Shown piece after piece: positions 27,222 through 36,868 of a DNA stretch of 64,000 nucleotides (the stretch's first letter is position 1; each line of letters opens with the position of its first letter). Below the pieces are notes generated by a model. It had not been told where the DNA came from. It saw nothing but the letters and a program-made list of their open reading frames with translations, and made no database searches. Source of the DNA: Streptomyces hayashii (GTDB lineage Bacteria > Actinomycetota > Actinomycetes > Streptomycetales > Streptomycetaceae); NCBI RefSeq assembly GCF_024539815.1, contig NZ_JAHHIU010000089.1, forward strand, positions 28,141 through 92,140, written 5' to 3'. Position numbers and translations under genes: made by a program.

Positions 27222-28241
27222 TCACGCCCGCACCAGTCCCTGCCGGGCCGCGCCGCCCAGCGCCAGATAGACGTCCTCCAGGCTCGGGGTGGCCAGGGTG
27301 AAGTCGTCCAGGGCGGCGAAGGCGGCGCCGCCGGTGACGGTGGCGACGACGGCCCGGGCCTCGTCGGGGGCCAGACGCAGCGTCCAGCGGCGGCCGGACT
27401 CCACGGCCCGTTCCCGCAGCGCGGCGACCTCGGGCACGTCCAGCGGCGGCCGCTCGCGCCACACCAGCTCCACCCGCACCTCGCCGGCGACCTGCTCCTT
27501 GAGCCCGGAGGGGGTGTCGCAGGCGATGACGCGGCCCTGGTCGAGGACGGCGACCCGGTCCAGCACGGTCTCCGCCTCGATGACGTTGTGGGTGACGAGC
27601 AGCACGGTCGTCCCGCGTTCGGCCCGTCGGCGGTCCACGGCGGCCCAGACGGCCCGGCGCGCCACCGGGTCCATTCCGGTGGTCGGCTCGTCCAGCACCA
27701 GCAGGGGCCGCTCGCCCACCAGCGCGGCGGCGAAGCAGGCGAGACGGCGCTGCCCGCCGGACAGCTTGCGCAGCGTCCGTCCCGCGAGGGGCGTGAGGCC
27801 CAGCTCGTCGAGGACGGCGTCGCGCTCCCGGCGGGCCGCGTGCGCGTCGAGGCCGCGCAGCCTGCCGGTGGTCTCGGCGGCCAGCGAGACGGTGAGCTCG
27901 TCGAGGGCGGTGGACTCCTGCCCGAGGTACGCGAGGATGCGCGCGGCCCGGTCGGGGTGGCGCACGATGTCGTGGCCGAGGATCTCGACACTGCCCGCGT
28001 CGGGCCGCATCAGCCCGGTCATCTGCCGCACGAGGGTGGTCTTGCCGGCGCCGTTCGGCCCGAGCAGGCCGAAGATCTCACCGCGCCGGATGTCCAGCCG
28101 CACGTCGTCGGTGGCCCGCACCTCGGGGGTCGCGGGAGTGCCGCGCCGGCCCCGGACCGCGGGATAGGACTTCGTCAGCCCGCGCACGGCACACACGACC
28201 TCGTCCCCGTGCCGAACTGCCGATGCCGCGCGCGTACTCAC
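27222..28241 (-). CDS. ABC transporter ATP-binding protein
   Basis: 339-residue ATPase driving the adjacent permease. Walker A GPNGAGKTT at 61-69, signature LSGGQRR at 160-166, Walker B LLVLDEP at 180-186, and the H-loop in LLVTHNV. A C-terminal domain of about 90 residues (after 250) resembles that of DrrA/NodI-type exporter ATPases. Starts at GTG 28239-28241. Probably an antibiotic or lipid exporter; the sequence does not say which. Confidence 0.92.
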   Translation of the reverse strand: MSTRAASAVRHGDEVVCAVRGLTKSYPAVRGRRGTPATPEVRATDDVRLDIRRGEIFGLLGPNGAGKTTLVRQMTGLMRPDAGSVEILGHDIVRHPDRAARILAYLGQESTALDELTVSLAAETTGRLRGLDAHAARRERDAVLDELGLTPLAGRTLRKLSGGQRRLACFAAALVGERPLLVLDEPTTGMDPVARRAVWAAVDRRRAERGTTVLLVTHNVIEAETVLDRVAVLDQGRVIACDTPSGLKEQVAGEVRVELVWRERPPLDVPEVAALRERAVESGRRWTLRLAPDEARAVVATVTGGAAFAALDDFTLATPSLEDVYLALGGAARQGLVRA

Positions 28242-28304
28242 AAGGCACGAGAGTACGGGGTCGGGGACCTCCGCTCCCCGTCGGGGGCGTCCGGGACGCC
28301 CGGT

Positions 28305-29534
28305 TCAGTCCCCCGCCGGAACGTGCTCGGCGCCCGTGCGGACGTCGATCTCGCGCCAGAAGCCCGCCCGGATGGCGTAGCGGTCGTGTTCGTCGATCTG
28401 GTCGTCCTTGTGGGCGAGCAGGCCGAAGCGGGCGGCGTACCTCAGCAGCTCGCCGTCGATGCGGTGCGGGATCCGCGGGTACATGCCCGACAGCTTCTGC
28501 AGATGGCCCTGTTCGCCGAGGCGGCCGATCCAGCGCCGGGCGAAGACCTGGCCCACCTCGTAGGGGTCGCCGCCGACGGTGGTGATGTCCTCCTCACGGT
28601 CGGCCCACCGCTGCTCGGCCGTGGTGACCTGCGCGAGCGTCGGCATCGAGGCGACCTCGGAGGGCTCGGGGGCGACCCCGGGGCGGTCGACCCAGCCCTT
28701 GTCGGAGGACCAGCGCAGGGTCGCGGTGGCGGGGTGCTGGGCCGCCTGGGCGCCGGGTGCGCGCAGGGCGGCCAGATCCTTGGGGGTGGGCACGCCCTTG
28801 GGGGCGGAAACGCGCTCCTGCGCGCCGTTGTCGGAGCCGCCGCCCCCGGAGGGGTGCTCGGTCTCCTCGGGGGTGCGCTCGGCGGTCGGCGCGAGGCCGG
28901 ATTCGGGCAGCGGGGCGGAGAGGATGGCGGCGATCTCGGGGCGGGGGGCCGGCGGCGGCGCGCAGATCCCGCCGAGTTCCTTGGCGCGCACGGCCTTGGT
29001 GATCCAGGTGCGGTCCAGGACGCGCCGCTCGTCGGCCTCGGCGACGAGGTCCTCGGACTGGTTGTAGTCGCCGTCGGCGGCCTGTACGGCCCACAGGTGG
29101 ACGGCGACCCCGTGCTCCTTGGCGGCCATCATCCCGGGCAGCAGATCGCCGTCGCCGGTGACGAGGACGACGTCGGAGCAGGCGCGGTTGCGGGCCAGCT
29201 CGGTCAGCTCGGCGTGCATGGCGGCGTCGACGCCCTTCTGGGCCCACCGCCCGTCGCTGCGGGTGAGCGCGCCCAGCCGGACGGTCACCCGGGGCATCAC
29301 CCGCAGCCTGCGGTGCTCCGGCTGGGGTACGCGGTCGGGTGCGCCGTCGAACCAGTAGATGCGCAGCAGCGGGCGCTCGGTCTCGGACTCGGCCTGTTCG
29401 CGCAGGCCCTGGACGAGGGCGGCGTGGTCGACGGTGATGCGGGAACGCGAGGGCTCTCCGGCGAGGAGACTCGCGGCCGCCCCCAGCAGATACCCGGCGT
29501 CCACCAGGACGATGCAGCGGTCCACACGACTCAC
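28305..29534 (-). CDS. NYN-domain (PIN-like) protein
   Basis: Up to 409 residues. The N-terminal NYN domain (1-165), a PIN-like metal-dependent nuclease fold, carries the acidic residues in LVDAGYLLG, the Asp of KGVDAAM and the TGDGDLLP motif. A Pro/Ser/Glu-rich linker (about 190-300) joins it to a conserved C-terminal domain (about 320-400) with basic and aromatic residues, possibly nucleic-acid binding. The first GTG (29532-29534) has GAGG touching it; the GTG three codons in (29523-29525) has better spacing. An RNA target is likely from the family but unproven here. Confidence 0.82.
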   Translation of the reverse strand: MSRVDRCIVLVDAGYLLGAAASLLAGEPSRSRITVDHAALVQGLREQAESETERPLLRIYWFDGAPDRVPQPEHRRLRVMPRVTVRLGALTRSDGRWAQKGVDAAMHAELTELARNRACSDVVLVTGDGDLLPGMMAAKEHGVAVHLWAVQAADGDYNQSEDLVAEADERRVLDRTWITKAVRAKELGGICAPPPAPRPEIAAILSAPLPESGLAPTAERTPEETEHPSGGGGSDNGAQERVSAPKGVPTPKDLAALRAPGAQAAQHPATATLRWSSDKGWVDRPGVAPEPSEVASMPTLAQVTTAEQRWADREEDITTVGGDPYEVGQVFARRWIGRLGEQGHLQKLSGMYPRIPHRIDGELLRYAARFGLLAHKDDQIDEHDRYAIRAGFWREIDVRTGAEHVPAGD

Positions 29535-29748
29535 CCTCTTTCCGGGAGGTTTGCTTCGGGCTTCCTTCGAGTCTGCCCGACGGCGCGGAGGTTAACGGCC
29601 CGAACTCGATCTTCGGCGTGGCGTTTCGAGTACGTGCGTTCCGACAACCCCTGTTACACACGGTAATTATCCGAAATGCGTCGTAAGTCAGCCTATGTGA
29701 ATCTGGTCCCGGCCCTGGCCCCTAGATCCCCCCAGGAGGCAGAGCACC

Positions 29749-29913
29749 ATGGCCAAGAACAAGAAGCAGGAACGTAAGCAGCCGCAGTCCGAGCGTGGTC
29801 AGCAGACGGCCCGGCCGTCCACGATGGAGTCGCAGGCCGAACAGCACATCGCCCAGGTGACACCCGCCGACATGGCCCGCAAGGGCCGGCAGAAGCGCTT
29901 CGGCCACAACTGA
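29749..29913 (+). CDS. Small hydrophilic protein (54 residues)
   Basis: Starts MAKNKKQERKQPQSERGQQT, ends KRFGHN, with a perfect AGGAGG Shine-Dalgarno at 29734-29739. Almost no hydrophobic residues and about 20 % Lys/Arg; predicted to be unstructured. It is flanked by an AT-rich promoter-like stretch (29640-29690) and a strong hairpin, so it is a stand-alone transcription unit. I recall such genes labelled small hydrophilic protein in Streptomyces. Function unknown. Confidence 0.75.
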   Translation: MAKNKKQERKQPQSERGQQTARPSTMESQAEQHIAQVTPADMARKGRQKRFGHN

Positions 29914-29949
29914 CGTCGGCACGACGGGCTGTTGCAGCCCGAGCGCAGC

Positions 29950-29981
29950 GAGGGGCGCATCCGCTACCGGGTGCGCCCCTC
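29950..29981. terminator. Bidirectional hairpin terminator
   Basis: 10-bp inverted repeat (29950-29959 with 29972-29981) plus three more possible pairs in the loop, between the small hydrophilic gene (+) and dnaE (-). Confidence 0.75.
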
Positions 29982-29999
29982 ATCTGCGTCGTCTCGCGA

Positions 30000-32900
30000 T
30001 CAGCCGGCCAGACAGGACGGGCCGAGCAGCACCTTCAGATCGCCGAACAGGGCGGGGTCGGGCTTGACCCGGTGCCGGTCCAGCCGCAGCACGGTCGTCT
30101 TCGTCGGGCCCTGGAGCCTGATGCGGACCTCGCTGTCGCCCCGGTGGTGAGTGAGGATCTCGCCGAGGCGGTTGATCATCGGCGGGGTGACCCGGGTGGC
30201 GGGGATGGTGAGGATCACGGGCGCGTTGGTGCCCGCGTTGGACAGGTCGGGGACCTGGAGCTCCATCGCGACGAGCCGCGGCACGTCCTCGCGCTTGTCG
30301 AGACGGCCCTTGACGAAGACGACGGCGTCCTCGACGAGTTGGGTCGACACGAGCTGGTACGTCGCCGGGAAGAACATGCACTCGATGGAGCCCGCGAGGT
30401 CCTCCACGGTGGCGATCGCCCAGGCGTTGCCCTGCTTGGTCATCTTGCGCTGCAGGCCGGAGATGATGCCGCCGATGGTCACCACCGCGCCGTCCGCGTG
30501 CTCGCCCCCGGTGAGCTGGGCGATGCCCGCGTCGGCCTTGTCCGACAGGACGTGCTCCAGACCGAAGAGCGGGTGGTCGGAGACGTAGAGGCCGAGCATC
30601 TCCCGCTCCTGGGCGAGCAGATACGTCTTCTCCCACTCGTCGGTCGTGAACTCGACGTCGAGTCCGAAGCCCGGCTCGCTGGTGTCCTCCTCGCCCATGC
30701 CGCCGAAGAGGTCGAACTGGCCCTCGGCCTCCTTGCGTTTGACCGCGACCACGTTGTCGATCATCGGCTCGAAGTGCGCCGTGAGCCCCTTGCGGGTGTG
30801 CCCGAGGGTGTCGAACGCGCCGGCCTTGATCAGCGACTCGGTGGTGCGCTTGTTGCAGGCGACCGCCTCGACCTTGTCGAGGTAGTCGGGGAACGAGGCG
30901 TACTTGCCCTTGGCCTTGCGGCTCCTGATGATCGACTCGACCACGTTGGTGCCGACGTTGCGGACGGCTTCGAGGCCGAAGAGGATCACGTCGTCGCCCT
31001 GCGCGGCGAAGTTGTGCACCGACTCGTTGACGTTCGGCGGGAGCACCTTGATGCCCATGCGCCGGCACTCGTTGAGGTAGACGGCCGACTTGTCCTTGTC
31101 GTCCTTGACCGAGGTGAGCAGCCCGGCCATGTACTCGGCGGGGTGGTTCGCCTTCAGGTAGGCGGTCCAGTACGAGACCAGGCCGTACGCGGCTGAGTGC
31201 GCCTTGTTGAAGGCGTAACCGGCGAACGGGACCAGCACGTCCCACAGTGCCTGGATCGCCTCGTCGCTGTAGCCCTTGTCCCGGGCGCCCTTCTGGAAGA
31301 GGACGAAGTTCTTCGCCAGTTCGTCGGGCTTCTTCTTGCCCATCACGCGGCGCAGGATGTCGGCCTCGCCGAGGGAGTACCCGGCGATGATCTGGGCGGC
31401 CTTCTGCACCTGCTCCTGGTAGACGATCAGGCCGTAGGTGACGGCCAGGACCTCCTGGAGGGGCTCCTCAAGCTCCTTGTGGATCGGGGTGATCTCCTGG
31501 AGCTTGTTCTTGCGCAGCGCGTAGTTGGTGTGCGAGTCCATGCCCATCGGGCCGGGACGGTAGAGCGCGGAGACGGCGGAGATGTCCTCGAAGTTGTCGG
31601 GTTTCATCAGACGCAGCAGCGAGCGCATGGGGCCGCCGTCGAACTGGAAGACGCCGAGGGTGTCACCGCGCTGGAGCAGTTCGAAGGTCTTCGGGTCGTC
31701 GAGCGGCAGGGCCAGCAGGTCGAGGTCGATGCCCTTGTTGGACTTCACCATCTTGACGGCGTCGTCCATGATCGTCAGGTTGCGCAGGCCCAGGAAGTCC
31801 ATCTTCAGCAGGCCGAGCGACTCGCACTGCGGGTAGTCCCACTGGGTGATGGTCACGCCGTCCGTGTGCCGCACCCAGATGGGGGCGTGGTCGACGATGG
31901 GCTCGCTGGACATGATCACGCCGGCGGCGTGCACGCCCATCTGCCGCACCAGGCCCTCGACGCCCTTGGCGGTGTCGATGACCTTCTTGACGTCCGGCTC
32001 GTTCTCGTACATCGCGCGGATCTCGCCCGCCTCGCTGTAACGCGGGTGCGAGGGGTCGGTGATGCCGTTGAGGTCGATGCCCTTGCCCAGGACGTCGGCG
32101 GGCATGGCCTTGGTGAGGCGGTCGCCCATCGCGTACGGGTAGCCCAGCACGCGCGCGGAGTCCTTGATGGCGTTCTTCGCCTTGATCTTGCCGTAGGTGC
32201 CGATCATGGCGACCTTGTCGGCGCCGTACTTCTCGGTCACGTACCGGATCACCTCGACGCGCCTGCGCTCGTCGAAGTCGATGTCGACGTCGGGCATGGA
32301 GACGCGCTCGGGGTTGAGGAACCGCTCGAAGATCAGACCGTGCGGGATGGGGTCGAGGTCGGTGATGCCCATGGCGTAGGCGACGATCGAGCCGGCCGCG
32401 GAGCCACGCCCCGGACCGACCGCGATGCCCTGGTTCTTCGCCCACATGATGAAGTCGGCGACCACGAGGAAGTAGCCCGGGAACCCCATCTGGATGATGA
32501 CGTCCATCTCGTACTCGACCTGCTTCTGCCGGTCGTCGGGGACGCCGCCCGGGAAGCGGCGCTCCATGCCCCGGCGGACCTCCTCCTTGAACCAGGTGAC
32601 CTCGGTGAAGCCGTCGGGGATGTCGAACTTCGGCATGAGGTTCTTCGCCTCGAACATGCCGGTGGTGTCGATCTGCTCGGCCACCAGGAGGGTGTTGGCG
32701 CAGCCCTCCTGCCAGGCGTCCGAGGAGTCGATGGCGTACATCTCGTCCGTGGACTTCAGGTAGTAGCCGGTGCCGTCGAAGCGGAAGCGGTCCGGGTCGG
32801 AGAGGTTCTTGCCGGTCTGGATGCACAGCAGCGCGTCGTGCGCGGTCGCCTCGTGCGCGTACGTGTAGTGCGAGTCGTTCGTCACCAGCGGCGGGATGCC

Positions 32901-33539
32901 GAGCTTCCTGCCGATCTCCAGCAGGCCGTCGCGGACCCGGTGCTCGATGTCGATGCCGTGGTCCATCAGCTCCAGGAAGTAGCGGTCCTTGCCGAAGATG
33001 TCCTGGTACTCGGCGGCCGACTTCAGGGCCTCGTCGAACTGGCCGAGGCGCAGCCGGGTCTGGAGCTCGCCCGAGGGGCAGCCGGTGGAGGCGATCAGCC
33101 CCTCGGACCACTGGGAGATGGTCTCCTTGTCCATCCGGGGCCACTTCTGCAGCCAGCCCTCGGCGTACGCGTCCGAGGAGAGCTTGAAGAGGTTGTGCAG
33201 GCCCGTCGCGTTCGCCGCCCAGATCGTCTTGTGGGTGTAACCGCCGGAACCGGAGACGTCGTCGCGCTTCTGGTGCGGCTGGCCCCACTGGATCTTGCGC
33301 TTGTTGCGCCGCGACTCGGGGGCGACGTACGCCTCGATCCCGATGATCGGGGTGACGCCCGCCTTCTTCGCAGTGTGGAAGAAGTCATAGGCCCCGTGCA
33401 GGTTGCCGTGGTCGGACATGGCGATATGGGTCATGCCCATCTCGTTGCACGCGTCGAACATGTCCTTCAGCCGCGCGGCACCGTCCAGCAGCGAGTACTG
33501 GGTGTGGACGTGCAGGTGCGTGAACGGCGGCTTCGACAC
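30000..33539 (-). CDS. dnaE: DNA polymerase III alpha subunit
   Basis: Replicative polymerase, 1179 residues. Order: PHP domain from residue 1 (THLHVHTQYSLLDGA and later SDHGNLHGAYDFF), palm with the catalytic PDVDIDFDERR at about 415-425, fingers, then helix-hairpin-helix and an OB fold near 1000-1080. No C-terminal tau-binding region is recognised with certainty. The GTG at 33537-33539 (VSKPPFTHLH) is the conserved start; a longer frame adds 92 residues without family similarity. It is divergent from the DUF2252 gene. Confidence 0.97.
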   Translation of the reverse strand: MSKPPFTHLHVHTQYSLLDGAARLKDMFDACNEMGMTHIAMSDHGNLHGAYDFFHTAKKAGVTPIIGIEAYVAPESRRNKRKIQWGQPHQKRDDVSGSGGYTHKTIWAANATGLHNLFKLSSDAYAEGWLQKWPRMDKETISQWSEGLIASTGCPSGELQTRLRLGQFDEALKSAAEYQDIFGKDRYFLELMDHGIDIEHRVRDGLLEIGRKLGIPPLVTNDSHYTYAHEATAHDALLCIQTGKNLSDPDRFRFDGTGYYLKSTDEMYAIDSSDAWQEGCANTLLVAEQIDTTGMFEAKNLMPKFDIPDGFTEVTWFKEEVRRGMERRFPGGVPDDRQKQVEYEMDVIIQMGFPGYFLVVADFIMWAKNQGIAVGPGRGSAAGSIVAYAMGITDLDPIPHGLIFERFLNPERVSMPDVDIDFDERRRVEVIRYVTEKYGADKVAMIGTYGKIKAKNAIKDSARVLGYPYAMGDRLTKAMPADVLGKGIDLNGITDPSHPRYSEAGEIRAMYENEPDVKKVIDTAKGVEGLVRQMGVHAAGVIMSSEPIVDHAPIWVRHTDGVTITQWDYPQCESLGLLKMDFLGLRNLTIMDDAVKMVKSNKGIDLDLLALPLDDPKTFELLQRGDTLGVFQFDGGPMRSLLRLMKPDNFEDISAVSALYRPGPMGMDSHTNYALRKNKLQEITPIHKELEEPLQEVLAVTYGLIVYQEQVQKAAQIIAGYSLGEADILRRVMGKKKPDELAKNFVLFQKGARDKGYSDEAIQALWDVLVPFAGYAFNKAHSAAYGLVSYWTAYLKANHPAEYMAGLLTSVKDDKDKSAVYLNECRRMGIKVLPPNVNESVHNFAAQGDDVILFGLEAVRNVGTNVVESIIRSRKAKGKYASFPDYLDKVEAVACNKRTTESLIKAGAFDTLGHTRKGLTAHFEPMIDNVVAVKRKEAEGQFDLFGGMGEEDTSEPGFGLDVEFTTDEWEKTYLLAQEREMLGLYVSDHPLFGLEHVLSDKADAGIAQLTGGEHADGAVVTIGGIISGLQRKMTKQGNAWAIATVEDLAGSIECMFFPATYQLVSTQLVEDAVVFVKGRLDKREDVPRLVAMELQVPDLSNAGTNAPVILTIPATRVTPPMINRLGEILTHHRGDSEVRIRLQGPTKTTVLRLDRHRVKPDPALFGDLKVLLGPSCLAG

Positions 33540-33753
33540 GGCTGCGGCCTCCAGGGGAACAAGGGTCGACGGGCGCCCCACGGGTTGCGGACGGTCCGGG
33601 GGACAGCGTCGAAGTCTATGCCTCGCCACTGACACTCCGGGGTCTCCCCCGCGTACCTTCACAGCGAGGGGCACGGGCACTTTCGCACGGCTCCGCCCGT
33701 TGGAGACGACAGAAACGCTGTCGTACACGTCATGCACCAGGAGGCACCCAGCG

Positions 33754-35094
33754 ATGTCGGTTCCGCAGCTCGACGACGAGCACCGCGGCGAGCAGATCCT
33801 CGCCGTCTTCGACACCGCGTTCGGCGAGCTCCTGGCCGCCGACCCGGCCGCGTTCCGAGTGAAGTTCCGGAAGATGGCGGCCTCGGCGTTCGCGTTCTAC
33901 CGGGGCACGGCGGGCCTCTTCTACCACGATCTCACCGCCAACGACGGCTTCGGCTCCAAGCGGGGCGGCCCGTTCCTGGACGACCGCACCTCGCGCGTGT
34001 GGATCCACGGCGACCTGCACGCGGAGAACTTCGGCACGTACATGGACGCCACGGGCCGGCTGATCTTCAACGTCAACGACTTCGACGAGGCCTACGTCGG
34101 CCCCTTCACCTGGGACCTCAAGCGGCTGTCCGCCTCGCTCGCCCTGATCGGGTACGCGAAGGCGCTCTCCGACGACCAGATCACCGAGCTGGTGGAGGTC
34201 TACGCGGGCGCCTACCGCGAGCGCGTCCACGCGCTGGCGACCGGCGCCAAGAGCGACGAGGTGCCCCCCTTCACCCTGGACACCGCCCAGGGCCCGCTGC
34301 TGGACGCGCTGCGCGACGCCCGCTCGCTGACCCGCTTCGGGCTGCTGGACTCGATGACGGAGATCCGCGACTTCGAACGCCGCTTCGCGCCGGGCGGCGG
34401 CTCCATCGAACTGGACGCGGCGACCCGCTACAAGGTCCTGGCCGCCTTCGACGGCTATCTGGAGACGCTGCCGGAGTCCTCGCTGACCCGCCCGGACTCC
34501 TACCGCGTCAAGGACGTCGTGGGCCGCCGCGGCATCGGCATCGGTTCGGCGGGCCTGCCGTCGTACAACATCCTCCTGGAGGGCAACAGCGACGCCCTGG
34601 AGAACGACGTGGTGATCTACATCAAGCAGGCCCAGACCCCGGCGGTCTCCCGGCACGTCACGGATCCGGCGATCCGCGGCTACTTCCAGCACGAGGGCCA
34701 CCGCACGGTGATCTCCCAGCGCGCTCTGCAGGCGCACGCCGACCCGTGGCTGGGCTGGACCGAGCTGGACGGCGCGGGACAGCTGGTCGCCGAGGTCTCG
34801 CCGTACGCGGTCGACCTGAACTGGGGCGACATCGACGATCCCGAGGAGATCGCGGGCGTCGTCGCCGACCTGGGCCGGGCCACGGCCACCATGCACGCGG
34901 CCGCGGACGACCAGTCCGGCGAGTCGCTGGTGCCGTTCTCCACGGAGCGGGCCATCGACGCCGCCATCGCGGCCGACGAGGACGGCTTCGCTCCGCTGCT
35001 CGTCGACTTCGCGCACGCCTACGGCGCACGCGCGCGTGCCGACCACCAGATCTTCGTCGACCTGTTCCGCAACGGCCGGATTCCAGGTCTCTAA
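33754..35094 (+). CDS. DUF2252 protein
   Basis: 446 residues with DUF2252 hallmarks: KFRKMAASAFAFYRGTAGLF near the N-terminus, then VWIHGDLHAENFGTYMD and FNVNDFDEAYVGPFTWDL. The HGDLHAENF and NDFDE segments resemble the catalytic HGDLHxxN and metal-binding D of aminoglycoside phosphotransferase-like kinases, so a small-molecule or protein kinase fold is likely; no substrate is known. The ATG has AGGAGG nine bases upstream. Alone in its direction after the dnaE promoter. Confidence 0.88.
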   Translation: MSVPQLDDEHRGEQILAVFDTAFGELLAADPAAFRVKFRKMAASAFAFYRGTAGLFYHDLTANDGFGSKRGGPFLDDRTSRVWIHGDLHAENFGTYMDATGRLIFNVNDFDEAYVGPFTWDLKRLSASLALIGYAKALSDDQITELVEVYAGAYRERVHALATGAKSDEVPPFTLDTAQGPLLDALRDARSLTRFGLLDSMTEIRDFERRFAPGGGSIELDAATRYKVLAAFDGYLETLPESSLTRPDSYRVKDVVGRRGIGIGSAGLPSYNILLEGNSDALENDVVIYIKQAQTPAVSRHVTDPAIRGYFQHEGHRTVISQRALQAHADPWLGWTELDGAGQLVAEVSPYAVDLNWGDIDDPEEIAGVVADLGRATATMHAAADDQSGESLVPFSTERAIDAAIAADEDGFAPLLVDFAHAYGARARADHQIFVDLFRNGRIPGL

Positions 35095-35161
35095 CAGTCC
35101 GCCGCTCACAGGGACCCTTTAGCGGTCTCCTACAGGAGCACGTGGCACACTCTCCTCCGCT

Positions 35162-35854
35162 ATGGACATATCCGGGACCCGCCTCAGAGCCGTACGCGCG
35201 GCGCTGTTCACGGCCTTCGTCGTGACGCTCAGCAGCGCGTCGCACGTGCTGCTGTCGCGGGTCCCGCTGCCGCTCAACACCGTGGCCGCCGTCGCGGTCG
35301 CCGTGTTCGCCCTCGCGTACGCACTCGCCGGCCGCGAGCGCGGCTTCGGGCGGATCGCCGCCCTGCTGATCCCGCTGGAGCTGACCGCCGACACCGTGTT
35401 CACCACGGGGCAGCACGTCTGCTACGGCAGGGCGGGCGGCCCGGTCGCCGGCCCGCTGGCCTCGGTCGGCTGGAACGTCCTGTGCGGCGACGGGACGCCG
35501 TTCGGCACCCCGCTGGCCCAGGTCACCGGCACCGACCCCGACAGGCTCGGCGGTCTGCTCGCCCACGCCGACCCGGCCACCGCCTGGCTGCTGCTCGCCG
35601 CGCACGTCTGCGTCGGCCTGCTCGCCGCCGCCTGGCTGCGCCGGGGCGAACGGGCGCTGGCCCAGCTGCTGCGGGCGGCCACCGCGAACACCTTCCGGCC
35701 GCTGCTGCTGGCCGTCGCCGCCGTGAGCGTACGACGTGCCCCGGCGGCCCTCCGTCTTCCGCGCCCCGCGCCTGTCACGACCACCGTCCGCGAGCGGATC
35801 CTCGTGCACTCCCTGGGACGGCGGGGCCCGCCGTGCCCGGTCGTCGCGCTCTGA
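35162..35854 (+). CDS. Membrane protein of unknown function
   Basis: 230 residues with four hydrophobic segments (near 12-32, 40-56, 64-80, 140-158). The loop between the third and fourth holds two cysteines (HVCYGR and VLCGDG) that would face outside. The C-terminus is basic and Pro/Arg-rich. No family is recognised. It is 98 bases upstream of a membrane-anchored DsbA-like protein in the same direction; together the exposed cysteines suggest a redox partnership, as with DsbB/VKOR pairs, but the sequence lacks their CXXC motif. That link is inference. Confidence 0.6.
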   Translation: MDISGTRLRAVRAALFTAFVVTLSSASHVLLSRVPLPLNTVAAVAVAVFALAYALAGRERGFGRIAALLIPLELTADTVFTTGQHVCYGRAGGPVAGPLASVGWNVLCGDGTPFGTPLAQVTGTDPDRLGGLLAHADPATAWLLLAAHVCVGLLAAAWLRRGERALAQLLRAATANTFRPLLLAVAAVSVRRAPAALRLPRPAPVTTTVRERILVHSLGRRGPPCPVVAL

Positions 35855-35952
35855 CCGGCCCGGCTGCCGGCGAGCACGACGGCATCCTCCGTCCCCGCAC
35901 GTCCCCACAAGACTTCCGCGTACCCACGGGTGCGCGTCCCTTTGGAGAAACC

Positions 35953-36765
35953 ATGAGCAAGCGGAACAGCGCTGCGTCGAAGACGGCGGCCCGGGAGCGA
36001 CTGCGCGTCGAGCGCGAGCGCGAGGCCAAGCGCGCCAAGGTCAGGCGGCAGATCATCGTGGCCTGCTCGGCGGTGGCCGTGCTGGCCGTGGCCGGCGGCA
36101 TAGGTTACGCCGTCGTCCAGGCCAACAAGCCGAGCTACTGGGAGGACGCCGCGAAGGCCAAGCTGGTCGCGCCGGCCAACACCAGCGGCAAGGACGGCAC
36201 GACCGTCGTCATGGGCAAGGCGAGCGCCAAGAAGACCCTCGTCATGTACGAGGACCCGCGCTGCCCCATCTGCGCCCAGTTCGAGCAGACCGTCGGCCCG
36301 ACGGTGAAGAGCGACTTCGACGCCGGCAAGTTCAAGATCCAGTACGTCGGCGCGACCTTCCTCGACCGCGGTCTGACCGGCGAGGGCTCCAAGAACGCGC
36401 TGAGCGCCCTGGGCGCGGCGCTGAACGTCGGCCCCGAGGCGTTCCTGGAGTACAAGACCGCGCTGTACTCGGCGAAGTACCACCCGGAGGAGACCGAGGA
36501 CAAGTTCAAGGATGACTCCTACCTGATCGAGGTGGCCGACACGGTCCCGGCGCTGAAGGGCAACGCGAAGTTCCAGAAGGCGGTCAAGGACGGCACCTAC
36601 GACCGCTGGGCCCTGGAGATGTCCAAGACCTTCGACAGCAGCGGCGTCTCGGGCACCCCGACCCTGAAGATGGACGGCAAGGCGCTGACCGACTCCGGCG
36701 GCAAGAACGCCCCGATGACGGTCGCCGACTTCAACACGGCGCTCAACGCGGCCCTCAAGGGCTGA
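35953..36765 (+). CDS. Membrane-anchored DsbA-like thiol oxidoreductase (second copy)
   Basis: 270 residues with the same plan as the protein at 4170-4946: a highly basic N-terminus (SKTAARERLRVEREREAKR), one membrane segment (about 33-55) and an extracytoplasmic thioredoxin/DsbA domain. The active site is CPIC in EDPRCPICAQFE (about residues 100-110); the cis-Pro loop is GTPTLKMDG. It differs from the first copy in the active-site dipeptide (Pro-Ile rather than Pro-Ala), which can shift redox potential. The ATG at 35953 follows GGAG. A strong terminator follows. Confidence 0.85.
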   Translation: MSKRNSAASKTAARERLRVEREREAKRAKVRRQIIVACSAVAVLAVAGGIGYAVVQANKPSYWEDAAKAKLVAPANTSGKDGTTVVMGKASAKKTLVMYEDPRCPICAQFEQTVGPTVKSDFDAGKFKIQYVGATFLDRGLTGEGSKNALSALGAALNVGPEAFLEYKTALYSAKYHPEETEDKFKDDSYLIEVADTVPALKGNAKFQKAVKDGTYDRWALEMSKTFDSSGVSGTPTLKMDGKALTDSGGKNAPMTVADFNTALNAALKG

Positions 36766-36802
36766 CCGGCTCCTGAGCGGCGGTTGATCCGACGCTTCGC
36801 GG

Positions 36803-36840
36803 AAGAGCGGGCGAACTTTCGGGAGTTCGCCCGCTCTTTT
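36803..36840 (+). terminator. Rho-independent terminator
   Basis: 15-bp perfect stem (36803-36817 with 36824-36838, loop TTCGGG) followed by a short T-run, between the DsbA-like gene and phoD. Confidence 0.9.
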
Positions 36841-36868
36841 GTCGTACCGGTCAGTAATCTGATCGGCC

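Noticed and set aside
31197..33632. 811-codon plus-strand frame across dnaE
   Set aside because: Antisense shadow rich in Val/Asp/His/Leu repeats with no domain; dnaE on the other strand is certain.
36766..36868. PHO box before phoD
   Set aside because: No pair of GTTCACC-like 11-bp repeats could be seen; the space is mostly the upstream terminator.
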